64,000 bases of DNA from Sphingomonas anseongensis (GCF_023516495.1 NZ_JAMGBC010000001.1:248001-312000); one strand, 5' to 3'. Shown: positions 1-10,471, numbered from the stretch's first letter. Notes: a model not told the origin generated them from the letters alone. Program-made: numbers and translations.

Positions 1-1897
1 TATGCTGCTCGAGTGCGGTCGCGCTCTGCCCGAGCACAAGCATCTGGTGGGTCAGCCGGTCGGTCGCTCCGCGCGCGGATTCGACGGCCCTGGCTGCGAC
101 GACTTCGACGTCGCGAAGCCGCCCCTCGACGCTTTCGCGAATGACCCGCTCCAGCGCTTCGCGAGTGGCCTCGCTGAAGCCCTCGGCGCTTTCGGGAATG
201 ACGGCAGCGATCGCTTCGCGCGCGCGCTCGGCTGCCTGCGCTGCGGCCTCGCGGACCTGCACCATGGCCTGGACCAGGCCGGGGCCGGTTTCGTTAGTCA
301 GCTGCGCGGCTTCCACCTGTGCAGCCGACAAAGCGGTCGCAAGGTTCGCAAGGCTTTCCTGCGCGCCGCCGACGCCCTCATCGAGCGTTCCCAATAGCGC
401 TGACAGCCTGTCCTGCTGTTCCGCGATTGCCGAGCGGCTCGATTCGATTCGCTCGCTCGCATCGCGAGCGGCATCGCGGATCCATTCGATCTCCGGCCGA
501 ACCGAGCGAGTGGAATTGAGAAGATAGTCGGTCTGTCCGCCCGCTTCCTCCAGCGCGCCGGTCAGCTGCGCTCGAACCGTCGCCGAAAGCCGCTCGACCG
601 CCGCCTGTAGCGCCTGGCTGCGCTGCGCCAGCCCTTCGAGCGACTGGTGCTGCGCACCGGTCTGCTCGTCCAGCGCGTCGAGTTCGGCCCGCGAACGGCC
701 GATGGCTTGCAAGAACCGTCCGGAACGTTCGTCGCCGGCGTCCGCAAGCGCGGCAAACCTCTGGTCAAGCTCGCCGAGCGCTCGGTCGATCTCCGCGACC
801 ATCCGCTGCGATGTCCGCTCCTGTTCGGCAACCCGGCTAGTCAGGCTGTCGAGCGCGGTGTTCGCGGCATCCACATTGCCGCCGAGCGCCTGGGCAGCGT
901 CGACTCCGGCGCGCCCGATTCCGGCCGAAGCCTGCTCGACCAGCGCGGTAACCGCCTGGGCCTGGATGTCGATGCCGGTCCTGATCTCCTCAAGGGTCGC
1001 TCCGGTCCGGTCGAGGAGCGCGTCCACGATCGACGAGAAACCCGTTTCCGCTTCGCCCACTCGCACTGCCGCCGCTGCTCCGGCGCTTTCGATATGGGTG
1101 AGGTGCGCGACCAGCCGCTGCGAGGCGGCGGAGACGATCTCGTCGGCTTCGCGGCTACGGTCGGCAAGCGCCGCAAGCTGCTGGTCGAATTCAGCTGTCC
1201 GGGCGGCCGTTTCCGCCGCCGCGCCGCGAAGCTGTTCGGAGATGGATTTCGCGTGCACTTCCGCTTTCGGAAGGTCTTCGAGAAGCACAGCAATGTCCGT
1301 CCGCGCCGCCTCGGCCGCGCGGTCCAGAGCTTCGCCGTGCCGCGACAGCCGGTCGGTACTCGAATCGAATTCGCGGGTGATTCCGCCAAGCTTGTCGGTC
1401 GCCTTGTCGCCGAGCTGCATCAGATGCTCGCTAATCATCGTCAGCTCGGAGTTGCTGTCGTTGATGCGCCGCGACAGGACGTGAAGAAGGCTCTCGAGCG
1501 AGCGCGCCTCGGTTCGCATGGTCACGACCGAGCGGGTGAAGCGCTCGGCCTCCTTGCGGCGGGTGCGGCCGAACATCAGCCAGACGAGGCCGAGAAGCGC
1601 CAGCGGGCCGGTCGCGACCGCCACCCATTGGGCCACCGCCGGCGAGGCAAGCGACCCGTTGCCAAGCACTCGGCCCGCCGACCATGCGGTGAACGCCGTC
1701 CAGCCGATCGCGAGCAGGATGAGTACGGTGGCGAGTACCGTTCGACCCCCGGCGGTTGCCGGCGAGTCGTCCGACCGGCTTTCCTCCCATTGCATCTGGT
1801 CGAAGCCTGCGGCCGGAGCGCTCTGGTCGCTCTCGTCCAGCGGGACCTCCGTCTCCGGATGGTCCGGAGAGGCGGCGTTCGGGCGGGTTGCGGTCAT
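1..1897 (-). CDS. Membrane-anchored long coiled-coil protein, C-terminus outside window
   Basis: The reverse-strand frame stays open from the ATG at 1895-1897 to the window edge (632 codons visible, no stop reached), so the gene is partial. The first 50 residues are acidic and probably cytosolic. Two hydrophobic segments follow at about residues 53-72 and 91-109, then a basic stretch (RTRRKEAERF) and about 500 residues rich in Ala, Glu, Arg, Leu and Gln with heptad character, typical of a long coiled coil. I do not recognise a catalytic domain. The gene is divergent from the nucleotidyltransferase-like gene at 1992, with 94 nt between the two starts. A scaffold or envelope-organising role is possible but is only a guess from shape. 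Confidence 0.75.
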   Translation of the reverse strand, partial: MTATRPNAASPDHPETEVPLDESDQSAPAAGFDQMQWEESRSDDSPATAGGRTVLATVLILLAIGWTAFTAWSAGRVLGNGSLASPAVAQWVAVATGPLALLGLVWLMFGRTRRKEAERFTRSVVTMRTEARSLESLLHVLSRRINDSNSELTMISEHLMQLGDKATDKLGGITREFDSSTDRLSRHGEALDRAAEAARTDIAVLLEDLPKAEVHAKSISEQLRGAAAETAARTAEFDQQLAALADRSREADEIVSAASQRLVAHLTHIESAGAAAAVRVGEAETGFSSIVDALLDRTGATLEEIRTGIDIQAQAVTALVEQASAGIGRAGVDAAQALGGNVDAANTALDSLTSRVAEQERTSQRMVAEIDRALGELDQRFAALADAGDERSGRFLQAIGRSRAELDALDEQTGAQHQSLEGLAQRSQALQAAVERLSATVRAQLTGALEEAGGQTDYLLNSTRSVRPEIEWIRDAARDASERIESSRSAIAEQQDRLSALLGTLDEGVGGAQESLANLATALSAAQVEAAQLTNETGPGLVQAMVQVREAAAQAAERAREAIAAVIPESAEGFSEATREALERVIRESVEGRLRDVEVVAARAVESARGATDRLTHQMLVLGQSATALEQH

Positions 1898-1991
1898 GTG
1901 TGGCAGTTTACCATCTTTGTTCGCTCAAGAAAGCGATTAGAACCGGGTGGAGCAGGACGGCACAGTAGGCCGCCGCAGTGTGGGGGATTGA

Positions 1992-3179
1992 ATGGCTCTG
2001 GGTGCGTTGATCGCAGCCTATTCGGAGGACGATTCGGGCTCGCTTCGGGCCCTTCTTCCGATCGCCGGCAGGACCCTTCTCGAATATCAGGTACGCTGCG
2101 CCGCCGCCGCGGGAGCCGCTCCGATCGTTGTGATCGTCGAACGCATTCCCATCGCTCTCAACGAGGTGCTTCAGAAGCTCCAGCAGGACGGGCTTCCCGT
2201 GGTCACTGTCAGCGATGGAGTCGAAGCCGCCAGCCGTTTTCAGGCGGGGGAGCTGATCCTGATGGTCGCCGACGGCCTTGCTCCGCCGCCCGAGCTGCTC
2301 GCCGCGATCGCCGAAGAAGAAGAGCCGACGATCGTCACCGTTCCCGACGATTCCGGGCACGAGAAGTTCGAGCGGATCGACGCAGTGAGCCGCTGGGCAG
2401 GAGTCGCGCTGGTCGATTCCGCGACCGTCGGCGCAACCGCGTCGATGCTAGGCGACTGGGACCTTCAATCGACTCTTCTCCGGCGGAGTCTTCAGGGCGG
2501 CGCCCGGCTGGTGCCGATCGCAGCCGGGGTCGGCGACCCGCTCCTGGCAGAGACGAGCGGCGACCTGGCCGATTTGGAGCGGCATTTGATCGTCGCCTCG
2601 CGCGGATCGAGGCGAGATTGGGCAAGCCGGTACGTTCTTCCCCTCGTAGAGGAGCTGGCCACCGAAAAGCTGATCGAAACCCGGGTCCGGCCCGACAACC
2701 TCCTTCAGGCGGCGGTCCTGTTGTCTGTAGGCGCCACGGTCGCATTCGCGACGGGCTGGCTATGGACCGGCCTACTGCTGCTCGTCCTCACCACGCCGCT
2801 GCCCCTCATCGCACGAAGACTGGCTGCGCTGAGGCTGAAGCCGATGCCTTCGCGGTCGCTCACCCGGCGGCTGCTTTGGCCCGCGGCGGGGGCCGCGCTG
2901 ATCGCACTCGGCTGGTGGCAGGCTGGGCACGGCTCAGGCTGGGGTGCGCTGTTTGCCGCCGCCACTGCCGCGGCTCTTGCCGAAGCGGCGCGGGTGGAAA
3001 GCGGAAAGCTGGAGATTCCAGGCGGCATCTGGCTGCTGTCGCGCCGCAACGCGATCCTAGCCGCTTTGCCCTTCGCGGCGTTCGGCGCATGGACCGCCTA
3101 CCTGCTCGCGCTCGCGGTCTACGCCGGGGTGAGCTTTTTCCTCGTCCAGCACATCAACCATCGATTGGCACCCGGTTGA
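1992..3179 (+). CDS. Nucleotidyltransferase-like / CDP-alcohol phosphatidyltransferase-like membrane protein, apparently degenerate
   Basis: This 395-residue protein has two parts. Residues 1-180 look like a sugar-phosphate nucleotidyltransferase fold (LIAAYSED, LLPIAGRTLLEYQ, then alternating strands and helices). Residues 230-395 are membrane-embedded and begin with TRVRPDN followed by two hydrophobic helices, a layout that recalls the CDP-alcohol phosphatidyltransferase domain of bifunctional IPCT-DIPPS (di-myo-inositol phosphate synthesis) proteins. The catalytic DG-x2-AR-x8-G-x3-D-x3-D motif is absent: at the expected place (about residues 264-280) I see TTPLPLIARRLAALR. The family assignment is my inference from layout. 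If right, the second domain is catalytically dead. The gene lies 36 nt upstream of the DUF2336 gene and probably shares its transcript. Confidence 0.6.
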   Translation: MALGALIAAYSEDDSGSLRALLPIAGRTLLEYQVRCAAAAGAAPIVVIVERIPIALNEVLQKLQQDGLPVVTVSDGVEAASRFQAGELILMVADGLAPPPELLAAIAEEEEPTIVTVPDDSGHEKFERIDAVSRWAGVALVDSATVGATASMLGDWDLQSTLLRRSLQGGARLVPIAAGVGDPLLAETSGDLADLERHLIVASRGSRRDWASRYVLPLVEELATEKLIETRVRPDNLLQAAVLLSVGATVAFATGWLWTGLLLLVLTTPLPLIARRLAALRLKPMPSRSLTRRLLWPAAGAALIALGWWQAGHGSGWGALFAAATAAALAEAARVESGKLEIPGGIWLLSRRNAILAALPFAAFGAWTAYLLALAVYAGVSFFLVQHINHRLAPG

Positions 3180-3215
3180 CGGCACGTTAACTGGATCGGG
3201 TTAAATCGAGGTACG

Positions 3216-4265
3216 ATGGTGCCCGTCGAATGGCCGATTGCCGCCGCCGGCGAAGGTGGTGGGCGTGATCCCGCACGCGTTGCGGGCCGTGTCCGGCTGC
3301 GCACTGCGCGAACCGACTTCTTCCTCGATCCAAGTGCGCGCCTGACGGAACAGGAACGGGCGCTGATGACCGGCATGCTGACCGGCCTCGTCGATTCCGT
3401 CGCCGACGAGTTCCGAGTCATCCTCGCCGGGGCGGAGCCCGCCAATGACGACGGCGAGCAGCTGTTTGACTCGCTCCGCTCGTCCGGCCTCCTCGACATC
3501 CCGGACCTGATCCATCTGTTGCTTCGAAGGGCGGAGGAGGAGCGCGTGTCGACCGCGCTTCGCTCCGGTGTCGGAACTGGAAAGCTGCGTTTCCTCCAGT
3601 CCTTGGTGAGCGACGACGATTCTGAGGTTTCAGCCGCCGCAATGGCGCTCATTTTGGCGCGCGGCAGGCGCCGCGACCGCTTTGACGGGCCGCGGATCAT
3701 CTTCGACGACCTGTCCGCCGAGGCTGCGGCCTCGCTGGTCAACGCGATCGCGGCCGCTCTTCGCATGGACCTGTTCATGCGACTGTCGGAAGGCGAGGCC
3801 GACGAACGCCTGGCATCTGCCGCTCAGTCAGTCCTGTCGCGCCACGACGAGGGCAATCGCCTCGAGGCGCGGCTGTTCGACCTGGCGCACGCGCTCGATC
3901 GCTCGAGCCGACTCGACGAAAAAGTGATCCTCTCCTGCCTCCACGAAGGCGAGGCATCCCTCCTCGCCGAAGTGCTCGGTCGTCGTTCGGGAATCGGGCT
4001 GGACGATTCATGGGAACTCCTGACCGCGGGCTACGGCAAGCTTGCCCTGCTCCTGCGCCTCGGCGGCGTTTCGCGCTCCATCGCCGGCGAGATCATCGCC
4101 CGTCTGGCTGAGCTCTCCGGAAGCGATCCGGAATCGGAAATCATCGCCTTCGACTCGATGGCGGAAGAGGAGGTCGACCGGGCCCGCGGCTGGCTTCGAC
4201 TCGATCCGGCCTATCGAAGCGCGATCGACTCACTGGCGGTGGACAATGGCCAGCGCACCGTCTGA
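3216..4265 (+). CDS. DUF2336-family protein
   Basis: This 349-residue, mostly helical soluble protein matches the alphaproteobacterial DUF2336 pattern: a repeat-like series of short helices with LLRRAEEERV, FLQSLVSDDDSEVSAAAMAL and AALRMDLFMRL. No signal peptide or membrane segment is visible. The molecular function of the family is not established; members often sit beside signalling genes. Here its last 20 nt overlap the start of a PAS/histidine-kinase-like gene (4246), which suggests translational coupling and a shared pathway. A second locus in this window (53538-55025) carries a DUF2336-like region and a kinase-like region in one polypeptide, which supports a functional link. Confidence 0.7.
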   Translation: MVPVEWPIAAAGEGGGRDPARVAGRVRLRTARTDFFLDPSARLTEQERALMTGMLTGLVDSVADEFRVILAGAEPANDDGEQLFDSLRSSGLLDIPDLIHLLLRRAEEERVSTALRSGVGTGKLRFLQSLVSDDDSEVSAAAMALILARGRRRDRFDGPRIIFDDLSAEAAASLVNAIAAALRMDLFMRLSEGEADERLASAAQSVLSRHDEGNRLEARLFDLAHALDRSSRLDEKVILSCLHEGEASLLAEVLGRRSGIGLDDSWELLTAGYGKLALLLRLGGVSRSIAGEIIARLAELSGSDPESEIIAFDSMAEEEVDRARGWLRLDPAYRSAIDSLAVDNGQRTV

Positions 4266-5568
4266 CCCGAAGCCGGTCCTCGGCCGGGTCGATGGACTCG
4301 GCCGGCTGGTCGCCGCGGATCCGGAACTCGAGCGGCTCCAGTCGGAAGCTGGCTCGAAGCTCGGGGCGTCGCTGGCCCTTCCGCAATTGGCTGCGATCGT
4401 ACGCGTTGCTCAGCGCCTTCGAATCCCGATCTCGCGGCGGGTCCTGGCTGCAGGGCGGGATCAGGACGTCGATATGTGGGTCCGCGCCGTGCCCGAGGGT
4501 GAGGAAGTCGCGCTGACCATCGAGCGCTGGAGCGCTCGTCCGGCGTCCGCGCCGCGCCTCGCGGCAATCGCCTCGGCCGAGGATGAAAAGCTCCTTCCCG
4601 AGGCGCTCAGCTGGGCGGTGGACGATCAACTTCGGCTGCTTTCGGTCAGCCCGCCGCTCGCCGAGTTGCTGGGGTGCGAGCTGGCGGAGGCCGCTGGCCA
4701 GCCATTGACGAGGCTGTTTCGCCTTCACGAAGGCGGCGACGGCGAGATGCCTCTCCTGGACGCTTTGGCTTGCCGCACGGGCTTCAGCGGCCAGCGGGTC
4801 CAGATTCGCGATGGCCATGCCGAGCTGATCCTCAGCGGCTCGGTGGCACTCGCCGCCGACGGATCGTTCGCCGGTTTTGAGGGCTCTGCTGTTGCCACGC
4901 ATGCGCCGGCAGCGGGAGCGGGTGCGCCCGTTCTCGACGGAGCGATCCAGACCGCCCTTCGCTCTCCGCTCGACCGGATTGTCCAGTCGGCGACCGAGAT
5001 GAGCCAGGCCGATGGCGAGCCGGTCAGCGAGGGCTATTCGGCCTACGCGTCCGACATTGCCACCGCGGCCCGGCACCTGCTTTCGGTGATCCGCTCGCTT
5101 GGCGAGCAGGCGCAGGTCAATGGAGTGGGCGAGATCGACCTCGTCGAGCTCACGTCGGAAGCGCTGGCGCTGATCGAATCTGCGGCCAATGAGCGCCGGA
5201 TCGTCATCGGCGTGCAGCCGACGGACCGGCTAGTCGCACGCGGCGAGTCCCGAAGCGTTATCCAGATCCTCGTGAACCTGATCGGCAATGCGGTTCGCTA
5301 CGCGCCCGAAGACAGCGCCGTCACCGTCTCGTTCGAGCAGTCTGGACATGCAGCTTTCGTCCATGTCGCGGACGAAGGGCCGGGAATCCCCTTGAACGAC
5401 CAGGAGAGGATCTTCGAGGCGTTCCAGAAAGGCAATGAGGGCGGGGAGGGCAGCGGCCTCGGCCTTGCCATCGCCCGGCGCCTTGCCAGGGCAATGAACG
5501 GCGAGGTCCAGCTTCAGAGCGAGGCCGGCTCGGGCTCGCGCTTCACGCTCGTCCTGCCCGCCGCCTGA
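4246..5568 (+). CDS. PAS / histidine-kinase-like protein lacking the phosphoacceptor histidine
   Basis: I place the start at ATG 4246, inside the end of the DUF2336 gene, giving 440 residues; the frame is open upstream but that part is antisense-like overlap. Residues 115-220 look like a PAS sensor domain. Residues 232-290 match a dimerisation helix pair, but where kinases have SHELRTPL this protein has QTALRSPL (235-242), so the phosphorylatable His is Thr236. The ATPase domain looks intact: N-box NLIGNAVRYAP (344-354), G1 DEGPG (376-380), G2 GSGLGLAIA (402-410). No membrane segment is visible. It may be a pseudokinase or phosphatase-type regulator, or act with another protein that supplies the His. 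It converges on gltA with a 4-nt gap. Confidence 0.75.
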   Translation: MASAPSDPKPVLGRVDGLGRLVAADPELERLQSEAGSKLGASLALPQLAAIVRVAQRLRIPISRRVLAAGRDQDVDMWVRAVPEGEEVALTIERWSARPASAPRLAAIASAEDEKLLPEALSWAVDDQLRLLSVSPPLAELLGCELAEAAGQPLTRLFRLHEGGDGEMPLLDALACRTGFSGQRVQIRDGHAELILSGSVALAADGSFAGFEGSAVATHAPAAGAGAPVLDGAIQTALRSPLDRIVQSATEMSQADGEPVSEGYSAYASDIATAARHLLSVIRSLGEQAQVNGVGEIDLVELTSEALALIESAANERRIVIGVQPTDRLVARGESRSVIQILVNLIGNAVRYAPEDSAVTVSFEQSGHAAFVHVADEGPGIPLNDQERIFEAFQKGNEGGEGSGLGLAIARRLARAMNGEVQLQSEAGSGSRFTLVLPAA

Positions 5569-5572
5569 GCGG

Positions 5573-6856
5573 CTAGCGCTTCTCGACGGGAATGTAGTCG
5601 CGCTGTGGTGCGCCGACGTACAGCTGCCTTGGACGTCCGATCTTCTGCTCGGGGTCGGAGATCATCTCGTTCCACTGCGCCACCCAGCCGACCGTCCGCG
5701 CAAGCGCGAACAGGGCGGTGAACATGTCGGTCGGGAAGCCGATCGCATTGAGGATGACGCCCGAGTAGAAGTCGACGTTCGGATAGAGCTTCTTCTCGAT
5801 GAAATATTCGTCGCTGAGGGCGATCCGCTCGAGCTCCTTGGCGACGTCGAGAACGGGATCGGACTTGCCGAGCTCCTTCAGCACCTCGTCCGCCGTCGCC
5901 TTCATCACCTTCGCGCGCGGGTCGAAATTCTTGTAGACCCGGTGGCCGAAGCCCATCAGCCGGAACGGGTCGTTCTTGTCCTTGGCCCGGGCGATATATT
6001 GCGGGATGTTCTCGGGCTTTCCGATTTCGCGAAGCATGTTGAGCGCGGCTTCGTTGGCGCCGCCGTGCGCAGGCCCCCACAGGCAGGCGATTCCAGCGGC
6101 GATGCAGGCGAACGGGTTGGCGCCCGACGATCCGGCCAGCCGCACCGTCGAGGTCGACGCATTCTGCTCATGGTCGGCGTGGAGGATAAAGATCCGCCGC
6201 ATCGCATTTTCGATGATCGGGTTGACCACATAGGGCTCGGCCGGGACGCCGAAGGTCATCCGCAGGAAATTGCCGGTGTAGCTCAACGAGTTGTCGGGAT
6301 AGAGGAACGGCTGCCCGACGGAATATTTGTGCGCCATCGCCACCAGCGTCGGCATCTTCGCGATCAGCCGGTGGGAAGCGATCATCCTCTGCTCGGGGTC
6401 GGTGATGTCGGTGCTGTCGTGGTAGAAAGCAGACAGTGCGCCGACCGCTCCGCACATGATCGCCATCGGGTGCGCGTCACGCCGGAAGCCGCGGAAGAAG
6501 GTCAGCATCTGCTCGTGCACCATTGTGTGCCGCGAGATGGTGTAGCTGAAGGTTTCGAGCTCCTTCCTGGCAGGAAGCTCGCCGTGCAGAAGGAGGTAGG
6601 CGACCTCCATGAAGCTCGAATTTTCGGCGAGCTGGTCGATGGGGTAGCCGCGATGAAGGAGGATTCCCTTCTCGCCGTCGATATAGGTGATCGCGCTCTG
6701 GCAGCTCGCCGTCGACGTGAAGCCGGGGTCGTAGGTGAACATACCCGTCTGGCCGTAGAGCTTGCGTATGTCGATGACCTCTGGGCCGACGGAGCCCTCC
6801 AGGACAGGATAGGCCTGATCCCCCTTCGGAAGTTTGAAGGTGACTTCGTCGGTCAT
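5573..6856 (-). CDS. gltA: Citrate synthase
   Basis: This 427-residue type II citrate synthase condenses acetyl-CoA with oxaloacetate at the entry to the TCA cycle. Length and catalytic residues match the E. coli enzyme: His264 in [10 protein letters not shown], His305 in GFGHRVYKN and Asp362 in NVDFYSG. The N-terminal region ([18 protein letters not shown]) is typical of the hexameric, NADH-sensitive Gram-negative type. The ATG overlaps the stop of gltX (ATGA, 4 nt), so the two genes are probably co-transcribed and translationally coupled. Confidence 0.97.
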   Translation of the reverse strand: MTDEVTFKLPKGDQAYPVLEGSVGPEVIDIRKLYGQTGMFTYDPGFTSTASCQSAITYIDGEKGILLHRGYPIDQLAENSSFMEVAYLLLHGELPARKELETFSYTISRHTMVHEQMLTFFRGFRRDAHPMAIMCGAVGALSAFYHDSTDITDPEQRMIASHRLIAKMPTLVAMAHKYSVGQPFLYPDNSLSYTGNFLRMTFGVPAEPYVVNPIIENAMRRIFILHADHEQNASTSTVRLAGSSGANPFACIAAGIACLWGPAHGGANEAALNMLREIGKPENIPQYIARAKDKNDPFRLMGFGHRVYKNFDPRAKVMKATADEVLKELGKSDPVLDVAKELERIALSDEYFIEKKLYPNVDFYSGVILNAIGFPTDMFTALFALARTVGWVAQWNEMISDPEQKIGRPRQLYVGAPQRDYIPVEKR

Positions 6857-8268
6857 TCGTTTGGCTCCACGATCTGGTCTTGTATTCTGTTCAGGCTTTC
6901 GCCCTGCCCCAGCAGGGCCAGCACGTCAAAAATGCCCGGGCTGGTCGCCCGCCCGGTAAGCGCCGCTCTAAGCGGCTGGGCGAGCTTTCCAAGCTTCACG
7001 CCCTCTTGCTCCGCAACTTCGCGGATGCACTGCTCGAGGCCATCGTGATCCCAACTTCCGAGCTTTGACAGCGCTCCATGCGCGGCGGCTAAAAGCTTGC
7101 GCGCGTCGCCGTCGAGGAGTGCGGCCGCGGCCGGATCCATATCCAGCGGGCGCTTGTCGAACAGGAACCGCGCCGCATCCGCGAGCTGGTTGAGCGTCTG
7201 CGCGCGGGCCTTGAGCTCGGGCATCGCACGAACAAGCAGGTCGCGCTGGTCCGAGGTGAGGGCTCCGAGCCTCGGCGCGACCAACTGCGCGAGCCGGCCA
7301 TCGTCCGCCTCGCGCATGTAATGGCCGTTCAAATTCTCGAGCTTCTTGAAATCGAAACGCGAAGGCGACTTGCCGACGTGCGCGAGGTCGAACCATTCGA
7401 CTGCCTGGTCGCGGCTGATGATTTCGTCGTCGCCGTGACCCCAGCCGAGCCGAAGCAGGTAATTGGAAACCGCTTCAGGTAGCAGCCCCAGTTCGTCGCG
7501 GTAAGAATCGACACCCAGTGCGCCGTGGCGCTTCGACAGCTTCGCTCCGTCGGCGCCGTGGATCAACGGCACGTGCGCATAGATCGGCTCCGGCCAGCCC
7601 ATGGAGCGGATGATCGCGAGCTGCCGGAACGCGTTGTTGAGATGATCGTCGCCGCGGATCACGTGCGTGATTCCCATGTCATGGTCGTCGACCACCACCG
7701 CTAGCATGTAGGTCGGCGTTCCGTCGGAGCGCAGCAGCACGAAATCGTCGATTTCCGCATTCTGGACCGCGACGCGCCCCTGAACCCGGTCCTCGATCAC
7801 CGTCTCGCCGTCCTGCGGCGCCTTCAGCCTGATGACGAAGGGTTCGCCGTCGGGTCCGTCGCTCCGCTCGCGCCAGGGGCTGCGGATCCGGAATGGGCGC
7901 CGTTCCTCCTGTGCCTTCGCCCGCTCGGCGGCCAGCTCATCCTGGCTCATGTAGCAACGGTAAGCGTGCCCGCGGTCGAGCATCTTGTGGGCAATCTCGG
8001 CATGGCGAGCCCAGAATTGCGACTGGTAATATTCGTGCCCGTTCCAATCGAGGCCGAGCCAGCGCATCCCGTCGAGGATGGCGTCGATCGCCTCCTTGGT
8101 GGAACGCGCCTTGTCGGTGTCTTCGATCCGAAGCAGGAACTTGCCGCCGTGATGGCGGGCGAACAGCCAGTTGAACAGCGCGGTTCGAGCGCCGCCGATG
8201 TGAAGGAATCCGGTCGGCGACGGCGCGAACCTTGTCACCACCGGCTGAGAACTACCGCTTGCGCTCAA
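6853..8268 (-). CDS. gltX: Glutamyl-tRNA synthetase
   Basis: The enzyme charges tRNA-Glu (and often tRNA-Gln in alphaproteobacteria, which then need GatCAB). The class I signatures are present: HIGG in [20 protein letters not shown] near the N-terminus and KLSKRHGA in the middle. I choose a TTG start at 8266-8268, which gives 471 residues, because GAGG lies 9 nt upstream and the protein then begins just before the conserved TRFAPSPTG. An ATG further upstream (8322) would run into the divergent comEC gene. Only about 28 nt separate the two divergent starts, so promoters must overlap coding sequence. gltA follows with a 4-nt overlap. Confidence 0.95.
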   Translation of the reverse strand: MSASGSSQPVVTRFAPSPTGFLHIGGARTALFNWLFARHHGGKFLLRIEDTDKARSTKEAIDAILDGMRWLGLDWNGHEYYQSQFWARHAEIAHKMLDRGHAYRCYMSQDELAAERAKAQEERRPFRIRSPWRERSDGPDGEPFVIRLKAPQDGETVIEDRVQGRVAVQNAEIDDFVLLRSDGTPTYMLAVVVDDHDMGITHVIRGDDHLNNAFRQLAIIRSMGWPEPIYAHVPLIHGADGAKLSKRHGALGVDSYRDELGLLPEAVSNYLLRLGWGHGDDEIISRDQAVEWFDLAHVGKSPSRFDFKKLENLNGHYMREADDGRLAQLVAPRLGALTSDQRDLLVRAMPELKARAQTLNQLADAARFLFDKRPLDMDPAAAALLDGDARKLLAAAHGALSKLGSWDHDGLEQCIREVAEQEGVKLGKLAQPLRAALTGRATSPGIFDVLALLGQGESLNRIQDQIVEPNE

Positions 8269-8296
8269 GCGCGCTTTCCTCTTTTTTCGTTGTGCA

Positions 8297-10465
8297 ATGC
8301 AATGGACGAGCGCCCCTAACATAGAGGGTGCGCCTCTTCCACAGCGGGCTCGGGGCTATTGGGAGGAGCGCTTTCGCGCTGGCCGGGAAAGGGTTGAAGC
8401 CCTTCTCGAGGCCGAGCGCGCGCAGCTGCCGCCGTGGGCGGTGGTCGGCTTCGGCGCGGGCATCGCCTGCTGGTTCGCGCTGGGTTCCCGAACCGAATGG
8501 CTCGCGCTCCTCGCAATAGCTTCCGGAGTGGCTATCGCCGGCTTCACCGTCGGCGGCGGCAGGGCCGAGCGCGCGGCCGGATGGTTCGCCCTGATGATGG
8601 CCCTGGGCTGCGGCCTGATCTGGATTCGCTCCGAGCGAGTCGCAGCGCCCCGCATCGATCGCCCGCTCGTCTCTACCTTCAACGGTCTGATCGAGCGTGT
8701 TGAGCCTCGGGTGGCAAAGGGCGACGTTCGGCTAACGCTCGCTCCGACCGATCCTTCGCTTCCGCCCAGGGTACGGGTCTCGGTCAAGGCAGACTCATTT
8801 CCGCAGGGCCTGACGAGCGGCGCGCGAATCGCCGTCCGCGCCCGCCTGGCTCCGCCGCCGCCGATGGTTCTGCCGGGAACCTACGATTTCGCGCGCGATC
8901 TCTGGTTTCAGCGCATCGGTGGCGTCGGCAAGGCGCTGGGACCGGTCGAGGTGCTGGCGCCGGGAAGATCCGACGGTCTCGACGGCGTCCGCGATCAGCT
9001 CGGCCGGCACATCCGCGAGCGCTTGCCGGGCCCTTCCGGCGGAATCGCCACGGCGCTTGCAACGGGCGACCAGAACGCGGTCGGCGAGGACGATGCCGAC
9101 GCCATGCGAAGGAGCGGCCTGACGCATTTGCTGTCGGTCAGCGGCCTCCACATCGCCGCGGTCATCGCCGCAGCCATGTTGCTGACCCTGAAGTTGCTGG
9201 CACTGTCGGAGCGGCTGGCACTTAGGTTCAACCTGGTGCTGGTCGCCGCTGCGGCCGGAGCGGTCGCGGGCATCGCCTACACCCTTCTCACCGGCGCCCA
9301 GGTTCCGACGGTCAGGAGCTGCATCGTTGCACTGCTCGTGCTGGCGGGAATCGCCCTCGGCCGCGAGGCGCTCAGCATTCGCCTGCTGAGCGTCGCCGCG
9401 CTCGCGATCCTGCTTATCAAGCCCGAATCCATCGCCGGCGCGAGCTTCCAGCTCAGCTTCGCCGCGGTCACCGCTATTATCGCCTTGCATTCGACCGGCT
9501 GGGCCCGCCGTACCTTCATGAGGCGCGACGAAGGCCCGTTCGCGCGGCTTGGCCGGGCACTCCTGGCGATGACGGCGACCGGCCTTGCAGTCGAGCTCAC
9601 CCTGATTCCGCTCGCGCTCTACCATTTCCACAAGGCCGGCCTGTACGGGATCGGCGCGAACCTGGTCGCGATCCCCCTCACTACCTTCGTCATCATGCCG
9701 CTGGAGGCCGCATCGCTCCTGCTCGACCTGGTCGGGCTGGGCGCGCCTTTCTGGTACCTCACCGGTCTTTCTATCCAGTTCCTGCTGTGGCTCGCGCACT
9801 GGGTCGGAAGCGCCAGCGGAGCCGTCGCCACGCTCGCGTCGATGCCGGGTTGGGCCTTCGCTTTTATGATCGCCGGCGGATTGTGGCTGGCGATGTGGAA
9901 CGGGCGAGTGCGCCTGCTTGGGCTCGTCCCGGTCGCTCTCGGGGCGACCGGAGCGGCGCTGGCGCCTTCGCCCGACCTGCTGGTGACCGGCGACGGCAAG
10001 CATCTCGCGGTCGTCGAGAGCGACGGCGCCCCGCGAATCCTTCGCAGCCGAACCGGCGATTTCATCCGCGACGTCTTTGCCGAGACCGCGGGCTTCGACG
10101 GCGATCCGCTGGTTCTCGAGGAAGCGCCGTTCGCGAACTGCTCGCGCGACTCCTGCGTCGCCGACGTGATGAGGGAAGGGCGGACGTGGCGAGTACTCGC
10201 GACCCGCTCGACCGCCTCGATCGCCTGGCGCGACCTCGTCCGCTCCTGCGCGGCTTCAGACATCGCCGTATCGGACCGCTGGCTTCCGCGCAGTTGCAGT
10301 CCCAGATGGCTCAAGCTCGATCGGGACTCGCTCGGTCGCACCGGCGGCGTTGCGATTTATCTCCGGGGGGCGCCGCGCGTGGTCACCGTGTCGAGCCAGC
10401 TTGGCCAGCACCCGTGGGCGCCTGCGCCGCCATCTGCTATGCGGTCGCGAAAGCGAGGGAGGTGA
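8297..10465 (+). CDS. comEC: ComEC/Rec2-family DNA uptake channel protein
   Basis: This is a 722-residue polytopic inner-membrane protein. The competence domain shows the family hallmark [16 protein letters not shown] near residues 272-287, preceded by an N-terminal DUF4131-like region (two hydrophobic helices, then a soluble OB-like part) and followed by many membrane helices. ComEC forms the channel that brings single-stranded DNA into the cytoplasm. The C-terminal roughly 170 residues correspond to the metallo-beta-lactamase-like domain but contain no HxHxDH motif, so nuclease activity in cis is unlikely. The start is the ATG closest to the divergent gltX. A DUF4242 gene follows 6 nt downstream. 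Confidence 0.9.
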   Translation: MQWTSAPNIEGAPLPQRARGYWEERFRAGRERVEALLEAERAQLPPWAVVGFGAGIACWFALGSRTEWLALLAIASGVAIAGFTVGGGRAERAAGWFALMMALGCGLIWIRSERVAAPRIDRPLVSTFNGLIERVEPRVAKGDVRLTLAPTDPSLPPRVRVSVKADSFPQGLTSGARIAVRARLAPPPPMVLPGTYDFARDLWFQRIGGVGKALGPVEVLAPGRSDGLDGVRDQLGRHIRERLPGPSGGIATALATGDQNAVGEDDADAMRRSGLTHLLSVSGLHIAAVIAAAMLLTLKLLALSERLALRFNLVLVAAAAGAVAGIAYTLLTGAQVPTVRSCIVALLVLAGIALGREALSIRLLSVAALAILLIKPESIAGASFQLSFAAVTAIIALHSTGWARRTFMRRDEGPFARLGRALLAMTATGLAVELTLIPLALYHFHKAGLYGIGANLVAIPLTTFVIMPLEAASLLLDLVGLGAPFWYLTGLSIQFLLWLAHWVGSASGAVATLASMPGWAFAFMIAGGLWLAMWNGRVRLLGLVPVALGATGAALAPSPDLLVTGDGKHLAVVESDGAPRILRSRTGDFIRDVFAETAGFDGDPLVLEEAPFANCSRDSCVADVMREGRTWRVLATRSTASIAWRDLVRSCAASDIAVSDRWLPRSCSPRWLKLDRDSLGRTGGVAIYLRGAPRVVTVSSQLGQHPWAPAPPSAMRSRKRGR

Positions 10466-10471
10466 AATTTC

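Noticed and set aside
647-3190. Very long forward open frame across the first 3 kb
   Set aside because: It runs antisense to the coiled-coil gene and out of frame through the next gene; it has Arg-rich, low-complexity composition typical of high-GC shadow frames and no ribosome-binding site or family pattern.
3187-3204. TTAA-N10-TTAA upstream of the DUF2336 gene as a CtrA site
   Set aside because: The CtrA consensus needs a 7-nt spacer; here it is 10.
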